From NCBI RefSeq assembly GCF_001039355.2, contig NW_019775997.1:31960-87638 (forward strand): a stretch of 55,679 nucleotides of DNA, read 5' to 3'. The notes under the pieces were generated by a model that was not told where the DNA came from, did not search any database, and saw only the letters and a program-made list of their open reading frames with translations. This document shows positions 32,511 to 47,100 of this stretch, in pieces. The stretch comes from Lingula anatina (taxonomy: Eukaryota; Brachiopoda; Lingulata; Lingulida; Lingulidae). The position numbers were made by a program, and so were the translations under genes. Each line of letters begins with the position of its first letter. Within the stretch, counting starts at the first letter, position 1.

Positions 32511-35500
32511 ATGGGGAAAGGACTTCTTTGGCGTTTTACAGTTGGAAGCATGGTGCTGCTGGGGAGCATTTTGTCGACTTTGGCAGGTAAGTCAGCGTGC
32601 ACTGTGAGTGTTTCTTTGATTGTTTTGTGGCTTGACATTTGCTCCCGCTCCCAGTCACTTTTTAAATGAGGCGTGACGGTGTTGTTGCCTCATATTTCAC
32701 TCAAGCCTTAAAAACGTTCTTTTTACTGAAACAGCCACAAATCTTTCGAGGTACTCGGATGTCAATCTCCCTGTTCTTCAAACACATGGTCAACGCATTT
32801 TAGACAGCAGCAAATTGGAAGTCAGTAGATTTAAATTAAGGAAAATTTGATGTCATTTAGATTGAAATTACACGCGTACATTTTGTCCTTATTTGGCTGC
32901 TTCAAGCAGTGCGTTATTTGTGAACATAAAACTGATTCTGAATTGACTTTTTAAGAGAGGTTATTATCCTGAACAAAGTTCGATGGAGTAAATAATTTTT
33001 AAAAGACCTGGCAGTGTCACGCTGTTCATCTCAAGGATGTTACCTAGGCCTGAATGAAAGTTGAATGAAAGTTGGGTATCATTTTTACCGTGGAATGCCC
33101 AATATGTCTGAAGTGTAATATTTGGGGGCGTCTCGATAGTCCGAAGAAAGTTCATTGGTCCGAAAAATGGTAACATTTTTATCAGTTTTTTAATCAAGGA
33201 TTCATTGGTCCGAAGATTCTATAGTGAACTTTCGGACTATTGCTACACCCCTGAATATCCTGAATCTCTCCTCCATTCAGCACGTATTATATCAGCCTGG
33301 CTTTACTCACTGATTTATACAATTGTGGAGTATGCACTTGGTAATGATTACACTTTCAGTTATTTCAGCTGATGACCTTAAGTGTTGAAAACAGACATAT
33401 GGAGTCAGTTTTGATAATGATTGCCTTTTCATTGATCAAAATGAAATTGGCCCAGGAAGTCCTACATGTTTTAAGCGGGAGATGTAGGCTGATTGTCACT
33501 GATGGTGTCTTTGAAATATACTCTTATATATATATTAAAAGAGTGGCGTTATGTCCCACACGGGACGAAGAGGAATGATGATGATGATATATTAAAAGAA
33601 AATAAAAACAAACCCATATTTTTTTCAATCGCTAACTATTCTAGTGGTTATTCCACACAATTTTCTCCCATTGCCCCTTATATATTCAAACCAAGTTGAA
33701 TTATATGGTAGTTAAGATGGGACTTTGTTGCGGCTCTTTTTTTCCCCCATATTTGTGGAATATGAAGAAGTGAAGAAAATTGCTTTGATTGTTAAAAAAA
33801 CTGCAGACATGGCTGTAAATTTAAGGAAACAAAAAGCAGAAAATTGAAACGTGATTCATCAAGTCAGGTTCACAGAATTAATATTTACATGCTTTCATTT
33901 TCAATAGAGCTAGATCTGAAAAGAATAAAGTGTTAGATAACCTTCATTTCATTGTGGGAGTTTGCTAGCAATAACTTTTGAAGGACAGGGGATGATTGAA
34001 AACACCTGTGCACATGCTTGCTACTGAAGAGGCTGCCTGAGGAATCAAGTGCCAGAACCTTTGTACTTTATTAGAAGGTACTTGTGAAAATATCACAAGA
34101 ATAGAAGCTTCTTTAGGATGGCACATTCTTGCCTTTGATACCCAATCTGTTTTTTTTTTTTTTTTTTTTTTACATTAAAAATTATCTTATGCTTTATATG
34201 ATGATAAGTCTGCCTGCACTAATGGAATGGATGCCCTTGAAGTCAGGAGTTTTACTATTTTCTATGTACAGACACACGTCTGTACATATTACCGTCCTGT
34301 GTCTGTTGTTGTTGCTGCAGTTGCCGGGCACTTTCAGTGTTATATAAATTGTAAACCGTTCTACCATTTGTCTTCAAGCTTATAGAACTGATGAATGTTA
34401 ATAAAATACAGGTCGAGTTTGAAAATCAGTCTGATTGGACCATTTTCTCAAAAGTTATGCTGTTTTTTTTCTTTTTCAGCATATTATATCCACCATTATA
34501 TAAATAAAGTGAAAACTGTTTTAACTTTTGACTTTTAACTTACAGCACCGATGAATATTCATAAAATGTAGGTCTTTAAAATTGGTTATTATGTATTATG
34601 TAGTAACTGTTGAAAATGAAAATAGCACATTTAAGTACTTTTGTTACTTATTATTTTGTAACTCACAAGAATGATTGACATACAGCTCAGATTGGCAAAC
34701 TACTTGATTGGATTATTTTTCTCTCTTGTTCTCTGTACATTTGATTGCTTTGCTGCTTTATTATTAAACCTTATGCTAAATGCTTCTCATTGAAAGGTCA
34801 CCAAGACAAAGACATGTCTTAATTTCTGGAATTGAGTCTTAATCTTATGTATCTGAATTTGGGCTTGAGGTATTTTATAACTGAGGAAATCACATTATTG
34901 GAACTTGAAGGGTGTTTAAAAATGAACAGATATGCAACTCAGCTTTGATGACAGTAATAACTGGAAATATTTTGAGGTTGTCTGGGTGATAAAGTTAATG
35001 TTTTTAAACAATTGTAGCCAGTGTTTGTATACAGTATCATTCTTTGACTGAAAACATAACATCTGTGTAGTGTAAGTTTGTGGGGAAAGGGAACATGTTC
35101 AGAAGTGTTTCCTGAAGGTGTTGAGCAGTAAAAAGTATATATATATATATATAGGGAAAAGAAGAGAGAATGGTGCTAATTATGAGATGTGTGGCAGGAA
35201 TTGATATTTAGGTCTAACTCTTTGATAGAAATTGGTAACAGCTTAATCTGCACCCCTGGTCCACAGCCTGTGATGAAGCAATCAACTTTTCAATTGTAGC
35301 CAGTTAAGGCTACCACAGTTACCAAGTATGATAGCACTGTACAAATAACAAACAACAGTAGTTTCAATTAGCAATGGGAGAGGAACTTTGTAATGGCAAT
35401 ATCCTTTGGCTACAAACATCACTTGCAGAACCAGAAATAACTGTTCTTTGAGGAATGAATATCTCGTGATGCTGTACTGTTTCTTGTTGACACAAAAAAA

Positions 35501-38077
35501 TTTTGGGGGATTTGAAAATTAAAAAGACCTTTTAGCCCTTAAATGAGTCATTGTGAGGATGTTGTGAATAGTTAAGTCAAATCATAGAGCAGCCAACAAG
35601 ATTTGCTAAGCAGACATAATCCACTTTTCCTGTGGCTAGACTATGGCCATGCTGAGGGATGTGTTTTTCTTTCTATTTTTGTTGTTCCAGTAGGAGACAC
35701 ATGATATGTCTGCTGACAGTTGGTGAGATGCAGCTTTGTACTTGATGTAAATGATAAACAAAACTTTTCAAAAGGGCAGTAGGGAAGATGTATGTTATAT
35801 TCTTTTGTCAAGTAGGTATGAAGCACAGTGACATACAGAAATCTCTTCTTTGTTGAAATAAGAATCTTTTGACTTGCTGAATTTACACAGATTATTATGG
35901 TGCACAGTAATAAATCATGTTATTTATGAATAAATCCTGATATTACCATACTGATTATCGTTCTGTGCCTCTGCAGAATTGGGGTAATATTTGGAACTGA
36001 GAAATAAATGCACTTATTTCATGATGTATAGCAGTGTACTGTCTGGCCAAGGATTGCTGCATCCTGAATATCAGTTGTTCATTATATAAGAATGTGCCTC
36101 ATTCCCAATATTATCCCCAGACTTAGACTGTATTCCCACAGATTTTAGATCGATCTATCCCCATGGGGAGTCTCATACTAACTGTCAGCTTAGCGGCTTT
36201 AATGTCTGTCCCGCCTACTAAAAGCTGTAAGGGGGTAATTGACTTCCGTGCGCGCTTGGCTGACAGCAATTTAGCGTGAACCCTCAGGGAGTTAGGTTGA
36301 TCCAGATGGATCGATCTAAATCTGTGGGAATGCAGTCTTACATTGCAATTACACCTAAATCTGGATCCCCTCCCCCTTCTAATGCATGCAGGTTCAATGC
36401 CAGGTGCTGAAAAAAAGTATGTTAAGTGCCCAATGCTTCCAACAGACCATGTAGAGGAAATAAAACCCCTCTAAGTACAGGGTAAAGAAACCAACTTTTT
36501 TCTTTATCTCAGTACTACAACTTTTATAAACCTGAATCTGGCATAGACCAATAAAGTTTTATAATTGTTACAATGCAGAGACGGTTGAGTTTATGAAAGA
36601 GGAACGAGTTTATGAAAGAGGAACATTCTTCAGCCAAGAAGAGAGGAGGTCTCAGAAGTGATCATGTTGATTCACCCAATGGAAAATGCTCCCATTCTTG
36701 TTTCCTGATGAATGACTTTCATATTTTGAGGATATTTGTTATACAACAGATCGAATTAATCTATAGTAATTAGATAAGGTTTCTATTCTTGAGAAAGCTG
36801 CCCTGCTTTAGGCAAAGTGTATTGACCAAAAGTGGGTATAGAATTAAAGACCGAGTGCAGTTTGACAACTTGGATGTATTTTGTGGTAAAATCTGCTCAA
36901 GACAGCATGGAAACCTTAAACTGTGCAATCAATTTTTATCTTATTGTTATACTTAAAGTCTACAAAAACTGATGATCAATTTTGCTTAAGTCTCTTTACT
37001 ACTAATTTTTGTTCAGGATCATTGCCTGAAATTAATTTTTTTATGAAAACAGTAATAAGGTGAAAAGTTTTGATTAAAAAAGAAGGGGGGAAAAACTTAT
37101 TTCTCTCTACCAAAAACTTAATCCCAAACTTTGATTTTGCAAAAACTAAGCTATTTTGCTGAGATATCTGTTTTCTCGGTCCAGAGTCAGTGCATTCTGT
37201 ACTCTCTCCAGGGAATGTACAGTCCCTTGGCTCCCTTGCCTGCTATCTGAATCTCTCGCTGTATGTTTTCCAGCCAGACAGGTGTAAGCAGATTTTAGAT
37301 TTTAAGATATTTGTGATACATCTCTGCACATCTTGATTCCTGCTTAGTAATTGGCTTTGCACACTGGCTGTCTTTCTTACCTATGGGGTGTGTACTGTCA
37401 CGGTTTGGGGGATCTTTTCTATTTAATGAAGTAAGTTTGGAAAGTTGCCTGATTTTTATCTGGGGAGTAGTTCTCTGGGTATTATTGGAAATCAGTTTTT
37501 AAGTATATATGTTGAACCAAAAGTGAGTAGTGTTTTTAGGATGAGTCTACTATTTGCAGTAACATTTGTATGGTGAGGACAGGAGGGGGGAGGGGGGTCC
37601 ACAATATATATGTATGTACATTATCATGTTTTTTACCTGGATGTTGCCCCTCACCCATTCTTTATTTCTCTGTTCCGAAGTGGATGTTATGTGGGCTTCA
37701 TTTCAGGGAAAAGGTGGGGAAAGTTTGCAGCAGACTGTTCTTCAAACCAATGTAAATGTTAGCCCACTATTTAAATGTGTGGCACTGTAGGAATGTTAGA
37801 TTATTTACTGCAGAATAAGTGAAGTGGAGATAATTTATAACGTTTATGCATCTTCCAAGAAAGACAAGTGAGGTAGTGAATTTGTATGTTTTGAAGCAAA
37901 AGTGCCTCCCTTGTGGCGCATTGAAAGAAGTATTATAGGCAACTGTCATGGTCGACAGAGCTTTTTTGGACTAGTTCGGTAACAGTTTTGATTTAGCAAA
38001 TTTTACTGGTACAGAGAATGTGAGTCATGACGGTGATAAGTCAACCAACAAATTTTCCAAATATATACACTGTGTGG

Positions 38078-38154
<77 letters not shown>

Positions 38155-41100
38155 TTCATTTGGCAAATGTTTCAGTATGTAGAGATGTAAGGGGAACCTT
38201 GGGTTAAATACCGCTTCTTTCCATTCTTCTGGAAGATTGGTTTTTTAAGTGGTTTATGCTTGGGAGGTTTGTGCTGACGCATTTTGCCTTGAGAATCATA
38301 TGGGTTGTTTAAGTAAGTTGATTTGACTAACTGAAGTTGGCTGTACAGATTTCCTCGTCATTAACTCCAAATTAGACCAGGGTTGGGTCGCTCCCATACC
38401 TTTACCCTAGCTTTCCATTGCTAGAAAAATGGGTTCANCAATTTGTGAGTGATATTGAATTTACTGCTTCAATTGTACAAATTGCTATCATATTCATAAA
38501 AGAAATTTCAGAATTAAAGAAGAAATGATTAAGTAAAAAGTATTTGAACGAAATGCTTTGAGCAAGGGTTTCTAGGTGAAAGTTGATACTGAGCTTAGGA
38601 GGGAGAAGAAATTTAAATGCATATACAGTGATATGATTTGCCTTAGTAGGGGATAAAAATTCACAGAAGTCTTCCACAGCAGTGTGTTTTAAAGCCAAAC
38701 TCTGTATGTGGTTGGTTCTAAATCAAACCTTCCCTCACCTCCACCAGCCATAAAACTATCAGCATAGGATCTGATCTACTGTGATTTGGCCACTCTGTGT
38801 GTGAGGAGGTTAAAGGGGGAGTGCACTGCATGGGCAGCTTTTATTATTACTGTCTTATACAGGTTTGGAAGGCTCTGAGTCTATGGGTGCTTTCCCAGAG
38901 ATTTAGATCGATCTAAAGATTAAGTTTTAGATCGACCTAACTCCCTGGGGGTTCAGGCTAAATTGCAGTCAGCCAAGCGGACACCAGAGTTAATTACCCC
39001 CTTACAGCTTTTAGTTGGCGGGACAGACGCTTAAGCCGGCCAAGCTGACAGTAAACTAGTGAGACTCCCCACAGGGATAGATTGATCTAAAAATCTATGG
39101 AAATGGGGTGTATGAAGCTTTATATTATTACAGTGGAGAAATTTGGGATCATAATTTGTTGTTCATTTGTATTTCTATGAGAAATATTTGAGGACTGATT
39201 ATGCCCGTGGGATAAAGTAATGTGTATAGGGATTGGAGCTAGAGAGCATTTAGATAAACCCACCATACCAGCTGGATCAGTCCAACTCTGTGAGGATTCT
39301 CATTTAAGTGTAGTCAGACACGCCTCCTCTACCAGCAAGGGGGTAATTAACTACCGTGAGCACTTGGCTCTCAGAAGCTCTTTCACTTGAGTAAAGCCCG
39401 CCGCACGTGGAACAATTTTTTGCGGGCTGAAAAAAGTCGGCCGATCGGTCGTCCTGGATGAGATCAGTGCACACACATGACAAGCTGTCGCAACAAAGCG
39501 CCGACTGGTGTGGTGAAAGTGACGTAGTTATTATCTCGTCCGCGAGGTGGGGCGTTGTTTCAAAATGGCTGCAATTTGTAATGATAAGAGTTAAAATTAA
39601 ATGTAAGAGTATAACAAGATTACTTTAATTAATTTAATTGAAAAATGAGCAAATTGAAATGCCCAAATTTTCTAAATCAACGCAATACTCATAGACCATA
39701 AAAATACAGCCTATAGGATGACAACAGTTTGTCAGTTTAGACAGATTTAGTCGCCTCGATGCAGTGTTACGTCGTTAAATGGTTTTTGACGCTGAAAATT
39801 AAAAAAAAAAAAACTAATACTAATAGAAAATTACTGGAGGCATCCATATTGAATTCTGACGTGGGCATGTGATATCAGATGGCGCAACCATTGGCTGAAG
39901 ATAATGATCAGCGCCACAAATTGTCGTAGGAAAGCGCACACACTACGGTACGACATTTAAAATTCAAACATGTTTGATTCTCTCCCGACTAGTTGAAAAG
40001 TTGTCGTGGAGCAGTGCAGACAGGCCGATATTTTGTCGTGAGTGTGTCGGCTGACGAAAAATGGTTCTGTGTGCGGCAGGCTGTGTGTCAGACAATTAAG
40101 GTGATTACTCTGCACTTTGGTGAGAATCATTTCTAGAATTCCATACAAAATTTTTATTATGATAACTGTCTTAATTTTTTGAAGAATGGAAGTTGCAAAA
40201 AGCATGATGAAGCTAAGAGAAACTGTTTTTCTCCCCCAAAAACTCCAAAGTCTGTGTGTGATAAGTAATATTAGTCAGACTGATGGAATGCTGTCTCCTA
40301 TCTTTGAGGAACTGACTCAATAACTTAATGGTAAGGCCAGTTGATTAAATCTTGATGTCGTCTTCCCTACAGTATTTAGGAGAGACCTTAATGAGTCATA
40401 AGCTTATGTTTAATCGAAACTTTTGGAAAGATTTTGTTTTTCTCTCTACCAGATGGAATTTATAGTCAAACATAAAGTGAAAAAGGAGGGGGGGGGCATA
40501 AATTTGAAATATGGTTACATTACAGTCTGTCACGAACACTTCTGGGAATTTCAGATGTGATTCAGTTGTATATCTGGCTTTTGCAAACCATTAAGCTAAC
40601 ACTGTTACAGTAAAGGTGTTTTAGAAATATGACCTTGAACTTTTACATGCAGTTCCAGACGTACCTGTGTTACACCTGCTGTGATGTAATGATAGGTTAA
40701 CGTGCAGTCATGACTATAAAAGATTATGAACATCTTACTTATATATAATTTATAGAAATTTTCTGATCCAAATTTTCTGCTTATGCTTCTGCATTATTAG
40801 TCTTTGATGTCAACGTAAAATAATGAGATTGCCAATAGATGACTATAAGCTAGCTATAGGTTATTGTACTGTTCATTGCATATGTGTAAATTTGTTGGTA
40901 TTTTCTCATTGTACATATGCAGTATTGGTCTGAGGAATATAACCATGAACTACATGCTTTTTGAGATATGTCTCACCTATACACCTGCCTAGATTGTAAC
41001 TTGCTATGAATTTTTTACTAAGTGCAAAAATGATTCACAAAAATTAAAAAAAATCAAGTTTATCTTTCTTTAAAGATGCATACAAAGTCAATTTTTTGCC

Positions 41101-44100
41101 ACAAAAACCGACCAAATGCCAGCATGTAGTTTCAAGTAGTATACCTAAGAAAATTACCAAAAGGCATTGTTTAATTTTATCCGAAAATGATGTTTGAACG
41201 GATTTTTCTGCTAGCATTCTATCCTGTATGTCAATGGGGCAGAAAAGTAGGTCACAAAAGTAGGTTAAATTTCCAACCAAAAATTTGAAGAAAGCGGCAG
41301 TCTAAAGCTCTTTTATGGCTGATTGAGTGATCTATTCAGTTTATCCCTTGGCATGTCGAATTTATTTGAGTCATATAAGAAACTAGTAGAAGTGGTTTAC
41401 ATGTGTTACTGGGAATCCACGCTCCACCGATGCTCGGTTCGTATGTACCTTTAAACTCCAATTTTAACTCGATTTCGGAGCCAAAATTATGCATGTTCAA
41501 GCGAGCTAGACTGTTAAGGTATTCTGGGGATTTCTCCAGAGTGATATCATTTCCAACTTGTCTAATTGTACTTGAGGCGTTTTCTTTTGATGTTAAGTGG
41601 TGATATTAATAATTATCAGTGGATGCCTCGTGTAACCAGTTGGTGGAATCTGAACTCTGGAAGTGTTGATAAGAATCTTCAAGTACACCATGGGGAGCTT
41701 CTCATCCAACATGCTTGGATACAACCAGGAGCTGGTCCCACTGAATAACTCGGTCAGAATTTGGTTTAAACTTTAAAACCAAATATTATATTATTTTGCG
41801 TTTTTTTTTTTCAATTGGGGATTTTTTTTTTGAGTTAATCCAGTAAGATGTATTATATAATAATAATAATCATTACATAATAACAAGTTACTCATTTCTC
41901 TAATTTGTAAAACAGGACTATCATCCACATTTAAGTAGACTGCCCCACCTCTGCTGTGTTCTATGTGTATGTAAAGGACTGAAATTTTTGGTGTAGAATA
42001 AGGACCTTATGACTGCTGTTTCCTAAAATTGGATCCAGGTGGTTTGTGACTGACAGTGGAGCCCACATCAAAGGAGGACAATTTAGAGGCTTACATTCTT
42101 CATCCCATTCTATCTAGCATAGAATGGTGGATTTGGGTCAGTATTTTAGCTATGGTGACATTAAGTCAGACAGATGATGTGTAATGGTCTGCATATTCTA
42201 CAAATATGCAATATCCCCACTTTCATTTAAAAAGAGAGAGAGAGAGAAAAAAGATTGTATCATCCCTCAACCTGAACTCATACCGATCTCTGAAGGGTTT
42301 GGCAAACTTTCACGCTATCTGAAGATTGCAATACTTTTGGCCTATAACTTGAACACTAAATAATCCCCAGTGTAGGCAGGATCATGTTCTTGGCGAGGTA
42401 TGTGATGCAATCCCATGTAAATGACTGGGTCTGGTGTCTGGCTTTGTAACTACACAGCCCACTTTCTCCCCTTACATGCTGCTGCAGAACATCTGCTGCC
42501 CTGTTTTGATAACATCAGTGAGCAGGCTGCAAGACACTGCCTCATAGGGCGTGTTCACATTGGGTGAGCGAGGAACTGTTTTCAGGCCTTACAAACGAAT
42601 TGGCCCTTTACCATCTTAAGCCCGAACAATAAATGAACGACTTTGTGAGCCCGCACAGTAAATGAAAGACTCAAACCACAAATGAATCCCACAAACTTGA
42701 AATTATTTATCAGAAGCATTTGGTTCTTAATAGATCCAGAATACCAACAGAAGGCTAGCCTATGGCCGGTTTCAGAACAGTGGATTAACTAGTCAGTGGG
42801 TCAAATATGGCTACCCACTAAAAATCTTCCCATCTAATCCATTTATAGACACTGGATAGATTTCAGTTGGAGATGTATAAAAGTGGGTTGGCCATATTTG
42901 ATCTGCGGACATGCTAGTCCACTGTTCTGAATGCGGTGTATTGCTCAGCATTGTTGGCTGCAATCACTATAGCCTGGAGAGATACATACTCATCTATATT
43001 ATTTGCTATATATCCAAGTTACACTTATTGGACTATAAATTGATGTGGATATGTGGGGCAATGGCAAGCAACTTGCCAGTAATTGTACCACCAGCGTAGG
43101 CGCTGGCGGTACACATGGTTTTAGTCCCGACCCGTATGTTCCGCCGGCTNCAATATGTACAAAATTGTGAAGATGTAGGCCTGCGCACCTGTCCACACTC
43201 TTGAAAGCTGTGTACGAGTCTACTGGCTATTTGGATTTTATATATAAAAAAATAACGAGTCTCTTTCGCATATCTTTATTATCGGAAGCATTTAAAAGAA
43301 CTCCGTAGCTTTAGTTCGTCATCACTATTGAAAGTGCAGCCAAGGCTCGGACGCTTAGGTGAAGTCTAGTTGTAAAGCGCATCGTATTTAAACTGAGAAA
43401 GAAAATATTTAATTGCTTGATTCTCCGTCCAAATAGCTGTTTCTTGCCTACAGTTTACGCATTTCTGTGCTTCAGCCACCTTTTTAGTTTGACAGAAAGC
43501 AATACACGCTTCATTCGACCTTTTTATATGCGCACCTTGTACATCATCTACACCTAGCATTGCCATGCTGGAAACAGCAGAGGACCACCATGACCCCTGT
43601 GGCGCGCGGTTCCTGTCATGCGCACTTCGTATTTCCGCAAAAGATGAAAAAGATTAATAGGTTATTGTACTGTTCATTGCATATGTGTAAATTTGTTGGT
43701 ATTTTCTCATTGTACATCTGCAGTATTGGTCTGAGGAATATAACCATGAACTACATGCTTTTTGAGATATGTCTCACCTATACACCTGCCTAGATTGTAA
43801 CTTGCTATGTATTTTTTACTAAGTGCAAAAATGATTCACAAAGATTTAAAAAAATCAAGTTTATCTTTCTTTAAAGATGCATACAAAGTCAATTTTTTGC
43901 CACAAAAACCGACCAAATGCCGGCATGTAGTTTCAAGTAGTATACCTAAGAAAATTACCAAAAGGCATTGTTTAATTTTATCCGAAAATGATGTTTGAAC
44001 GGATTTTTCTGCTAGCATTCTATGCTGTATGTCAATGGGGCAGAAAAGTAGGTCATAAAAGTAGGTTAAATTTCCGACCAAAAATTTGAAGAAAGCGGCA

Positions 44101-47100
44101 GTCTAAAGCTCTTTTATGGCTGATTGAGTGATCTTTTCAGTTTATCACTTGGCATGTCGAATTTATTTGAGTCATATAAGAAACCAGTAGAAGTGGTTTA
44201 CATGTGTTACTGGGAATCCACGCTCCACCGATGCTCGGTTCGTATGTACCTTTAAACTCCAATTTTAACTCGATTTCGGAGCCAAAATTATGCATGTTCA
44301 AGCGAGCTAGACTGTTAAGGTATTCTGGGGATTTCTCCAGAGTGATATAATTTCCAACTTGTCTAATTGTACTTGAGGCGTTTTCTTTTGATGTTAAGTG
44401 GTGATATTAATAATTATCAGTGGATGCCTCGTGTAACCAGTTGGTGGAATCTGAACTCTGGAAGTGTTGATAAGAATCTTCAAGTACACCATGTGGAGCT
44501 TCTCATCCAACATGCTTGGATACAACCAGGAGCCGGTCCCACTGAATAACTCGGTCAGAAGTTGGTTTAAACTTGAAAACCAAATATTATATTATTTTGC
44601 GTTTTTTTTTTTTTCAATTGGGGATTTTTTTGAGTTAATCCAGTAAGATGTATTATATAATAATAATAATCATTACATAATAACAAGTTACTCATTTCTC
44701 TAATTTGTAAAACAGGACTATCATCCACATTTAAGTAGACTGACCCACCTCTGCTGTGTTCTAGGACTGAAATTTTTGGTGTAGAATAAGGACCGTTTGA
44801 CTGCTGTTTCCTAAAATTGGATCCAGGTGGTTTGTGACTGACAGTGGAGCCCACATCAAAGGAGGACAATTTAGAGGCTTACATTCTTCATCCCATTCTA
44901 TCTAGCATAGAATGGTGGATTTGGGTCAGTATTTTAGCTATGGTGACATAAAGTCAGTCAGATGATGTGTAATGGTCTGCATATTCTACAAATATGCAAT
45001 ATCCCCACTTTCATTTAAAAAGAGAGAGAGAGAAAAAAGATTGTATCATCCCTCAACCTGAACTCATACTGATCTCTGAGGGGTTTGGCAAACTTTCACG
45101 CTATCTGAAGATTGCAATATTTTTGGCCTATAACTTGAACACTAAATAATCCCCAGTGTAGGCAGGATCATGTTCTTGGCGAGGTATGTGATGCAATCCC
45201 ATGTAAACGACTGGGTCTGGTGTCTGGCTTTGTAACTACACAGCCCACTTTCTCCCCTTACATGCTGCTGCAGAACATCTGCTGCCCTGTTTTGATAACA
45301 TCAGTGAGCAGGCTGCAAGACACTGCCTCATAGGGCGTGTTCACATTGGGTGAGCGAGGAACTGTTTTCAGGCCTTACAAACGAATTGGCCCTTTACCAT
45401 CTTAAGCCCGAACAATAAATGAACGACTTTGTGAGCCCGCACAGTAAATGAAAGACTCAAACCACAAATGAATCTCACAAACTTGAAATTATTTATCAGA
45501 AGCATTTGGTTCTTAATAGATCCAGAATACCAACAGAAGCCTATGGCCGTATTCAGAACAGTGGATTTACGAGTCAGTGGGTCAAATATGGCAACCCACT
45601 AAAAATCTTGCTGTCTAATCTGCTAATAGACTCTGAATAGATTCCCCTTGGAGAAGTATTCAAGTGGGTCGGCCATGCTAGTCCACTGTTCTGAATGCGG
45701 TGTATGGCTCAGCATTGTTGGTTGCAGTCACTATAGCCTGGAGGGATACGTACTCATCTATATTATTTGCTATATATCCAAGTTACACTTGTTGGATTGA
45801 CTCTTAATTGATATGAATATAGTATGTGGAGCAATGGCAACTCGCAAGCTACTTGCAAGTAATTTTAAAACTAACCAAAACGGAAGTTTTTAGACCCCCT
45901 GACCCTCCCTCCTTCCCCAGATGTGAATGGACAGAATGATTGAAAGGATTTTTGTACGTTTGTAGTTTTTTTTTTCTGTCTTTCTGTCATCCAGATTTGA
46001 ACTAGTCTAAATTCACTGTAACTGCAAAAAGTGAGATCTAGAAAGTTCATGAAAACAACATGGGCTTTGAAATGTGAGGGATGACCTGTAAAAAAAGGTG
46101 ATTGAATCCTTCTTCAGGAAACTTGGTCCTGATTATTATCATCCTTCCTGTGATTTCAAGTGCTTGTGTCTCCATGGAAATAAGAGTCTTAAAAGTTGCT
46201 TTCAAATATTGCAGACAAGCTTACTGCCCTTGTATATCACTTTTTTACGGACACTTTAATTAAAAGACTACTTTATATATCACTTCTTTATGGACACTTA
46301 AATTAAAATATTACTATTCGCTGAAAATGCCCCAATGGCATATTTTTCAGTCTGTTGAAGTCCAGCAAAAATATTTGTTTTTACCAATTTAGACTGTTGA
46401 AACAATAAAACCTCTCAAATAAGAATATATATTCTTCTGAAGTGAGTGGAAGACAAAAGGTGATCAAAATGGATCATGATTTATATAGAAATAAGTTAAT
46501 TAGAAATTGTACAAAATAGCAAGTTGGTCCAGCAATAAAGTAAAGCAACTGCGATCTTTACTTTTTATGTGAAACCAGCCACAGGTATCAAACCCTATGG
46601 TGTGAACATAGATATCTCTATCCTAAGGCTATTTCCAGAGGTCAAATCAGATTGTGATCTCAGTAAATATGGTCTGTACACGTGTGACAAAACAATGTGA
46701 AATAACTGTAAAGGAAACACTTGGATTGTTCTGCAATCACAACTCCAGCAGTGATGTAAAGCAAATAGAAGGACAAATCATAGGGAAGTAAACTGCTTGA
46801 AAGGTTGATCACAAGCACTTCTGTGGCAACCCACGCCAACTTCCAGCAGTGATGTAATGTGAAAAAGAATGAATACACATGGGCATGCTGAGAATTTTGT
46901 GGTTTTGTTGAAGAGTGGGATCTTCAAGTCTGGTGCATAATAAAGAAGAGTTAGCTTAAACCATTGCGCCAAACAGAAAAAAAGCAAGAGAAACTGTCCA
47001 GTATTATGGTGCATGCTGGCATGCAGTATTTTCCAAATGGCTCATTGTTGAAGTTCCATTTAAAAAATGTCATTTATCGTGTATTGTTCCATAATCATAA

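Noticed and set aside
41044-41280. Minus-strand frame repeated at 43836-44081, and plus-strand frame at 41566 repeated at 44367
   Set aside because: Kept in both places only because the whole 2.2 kb is duplicated; composition is AT-driven and no domain is visible.
46740-46860. Repeat of CCAGCAGTGATGTAA about 100 bp apart
   Set aside because: Too short and isolated to call an element.
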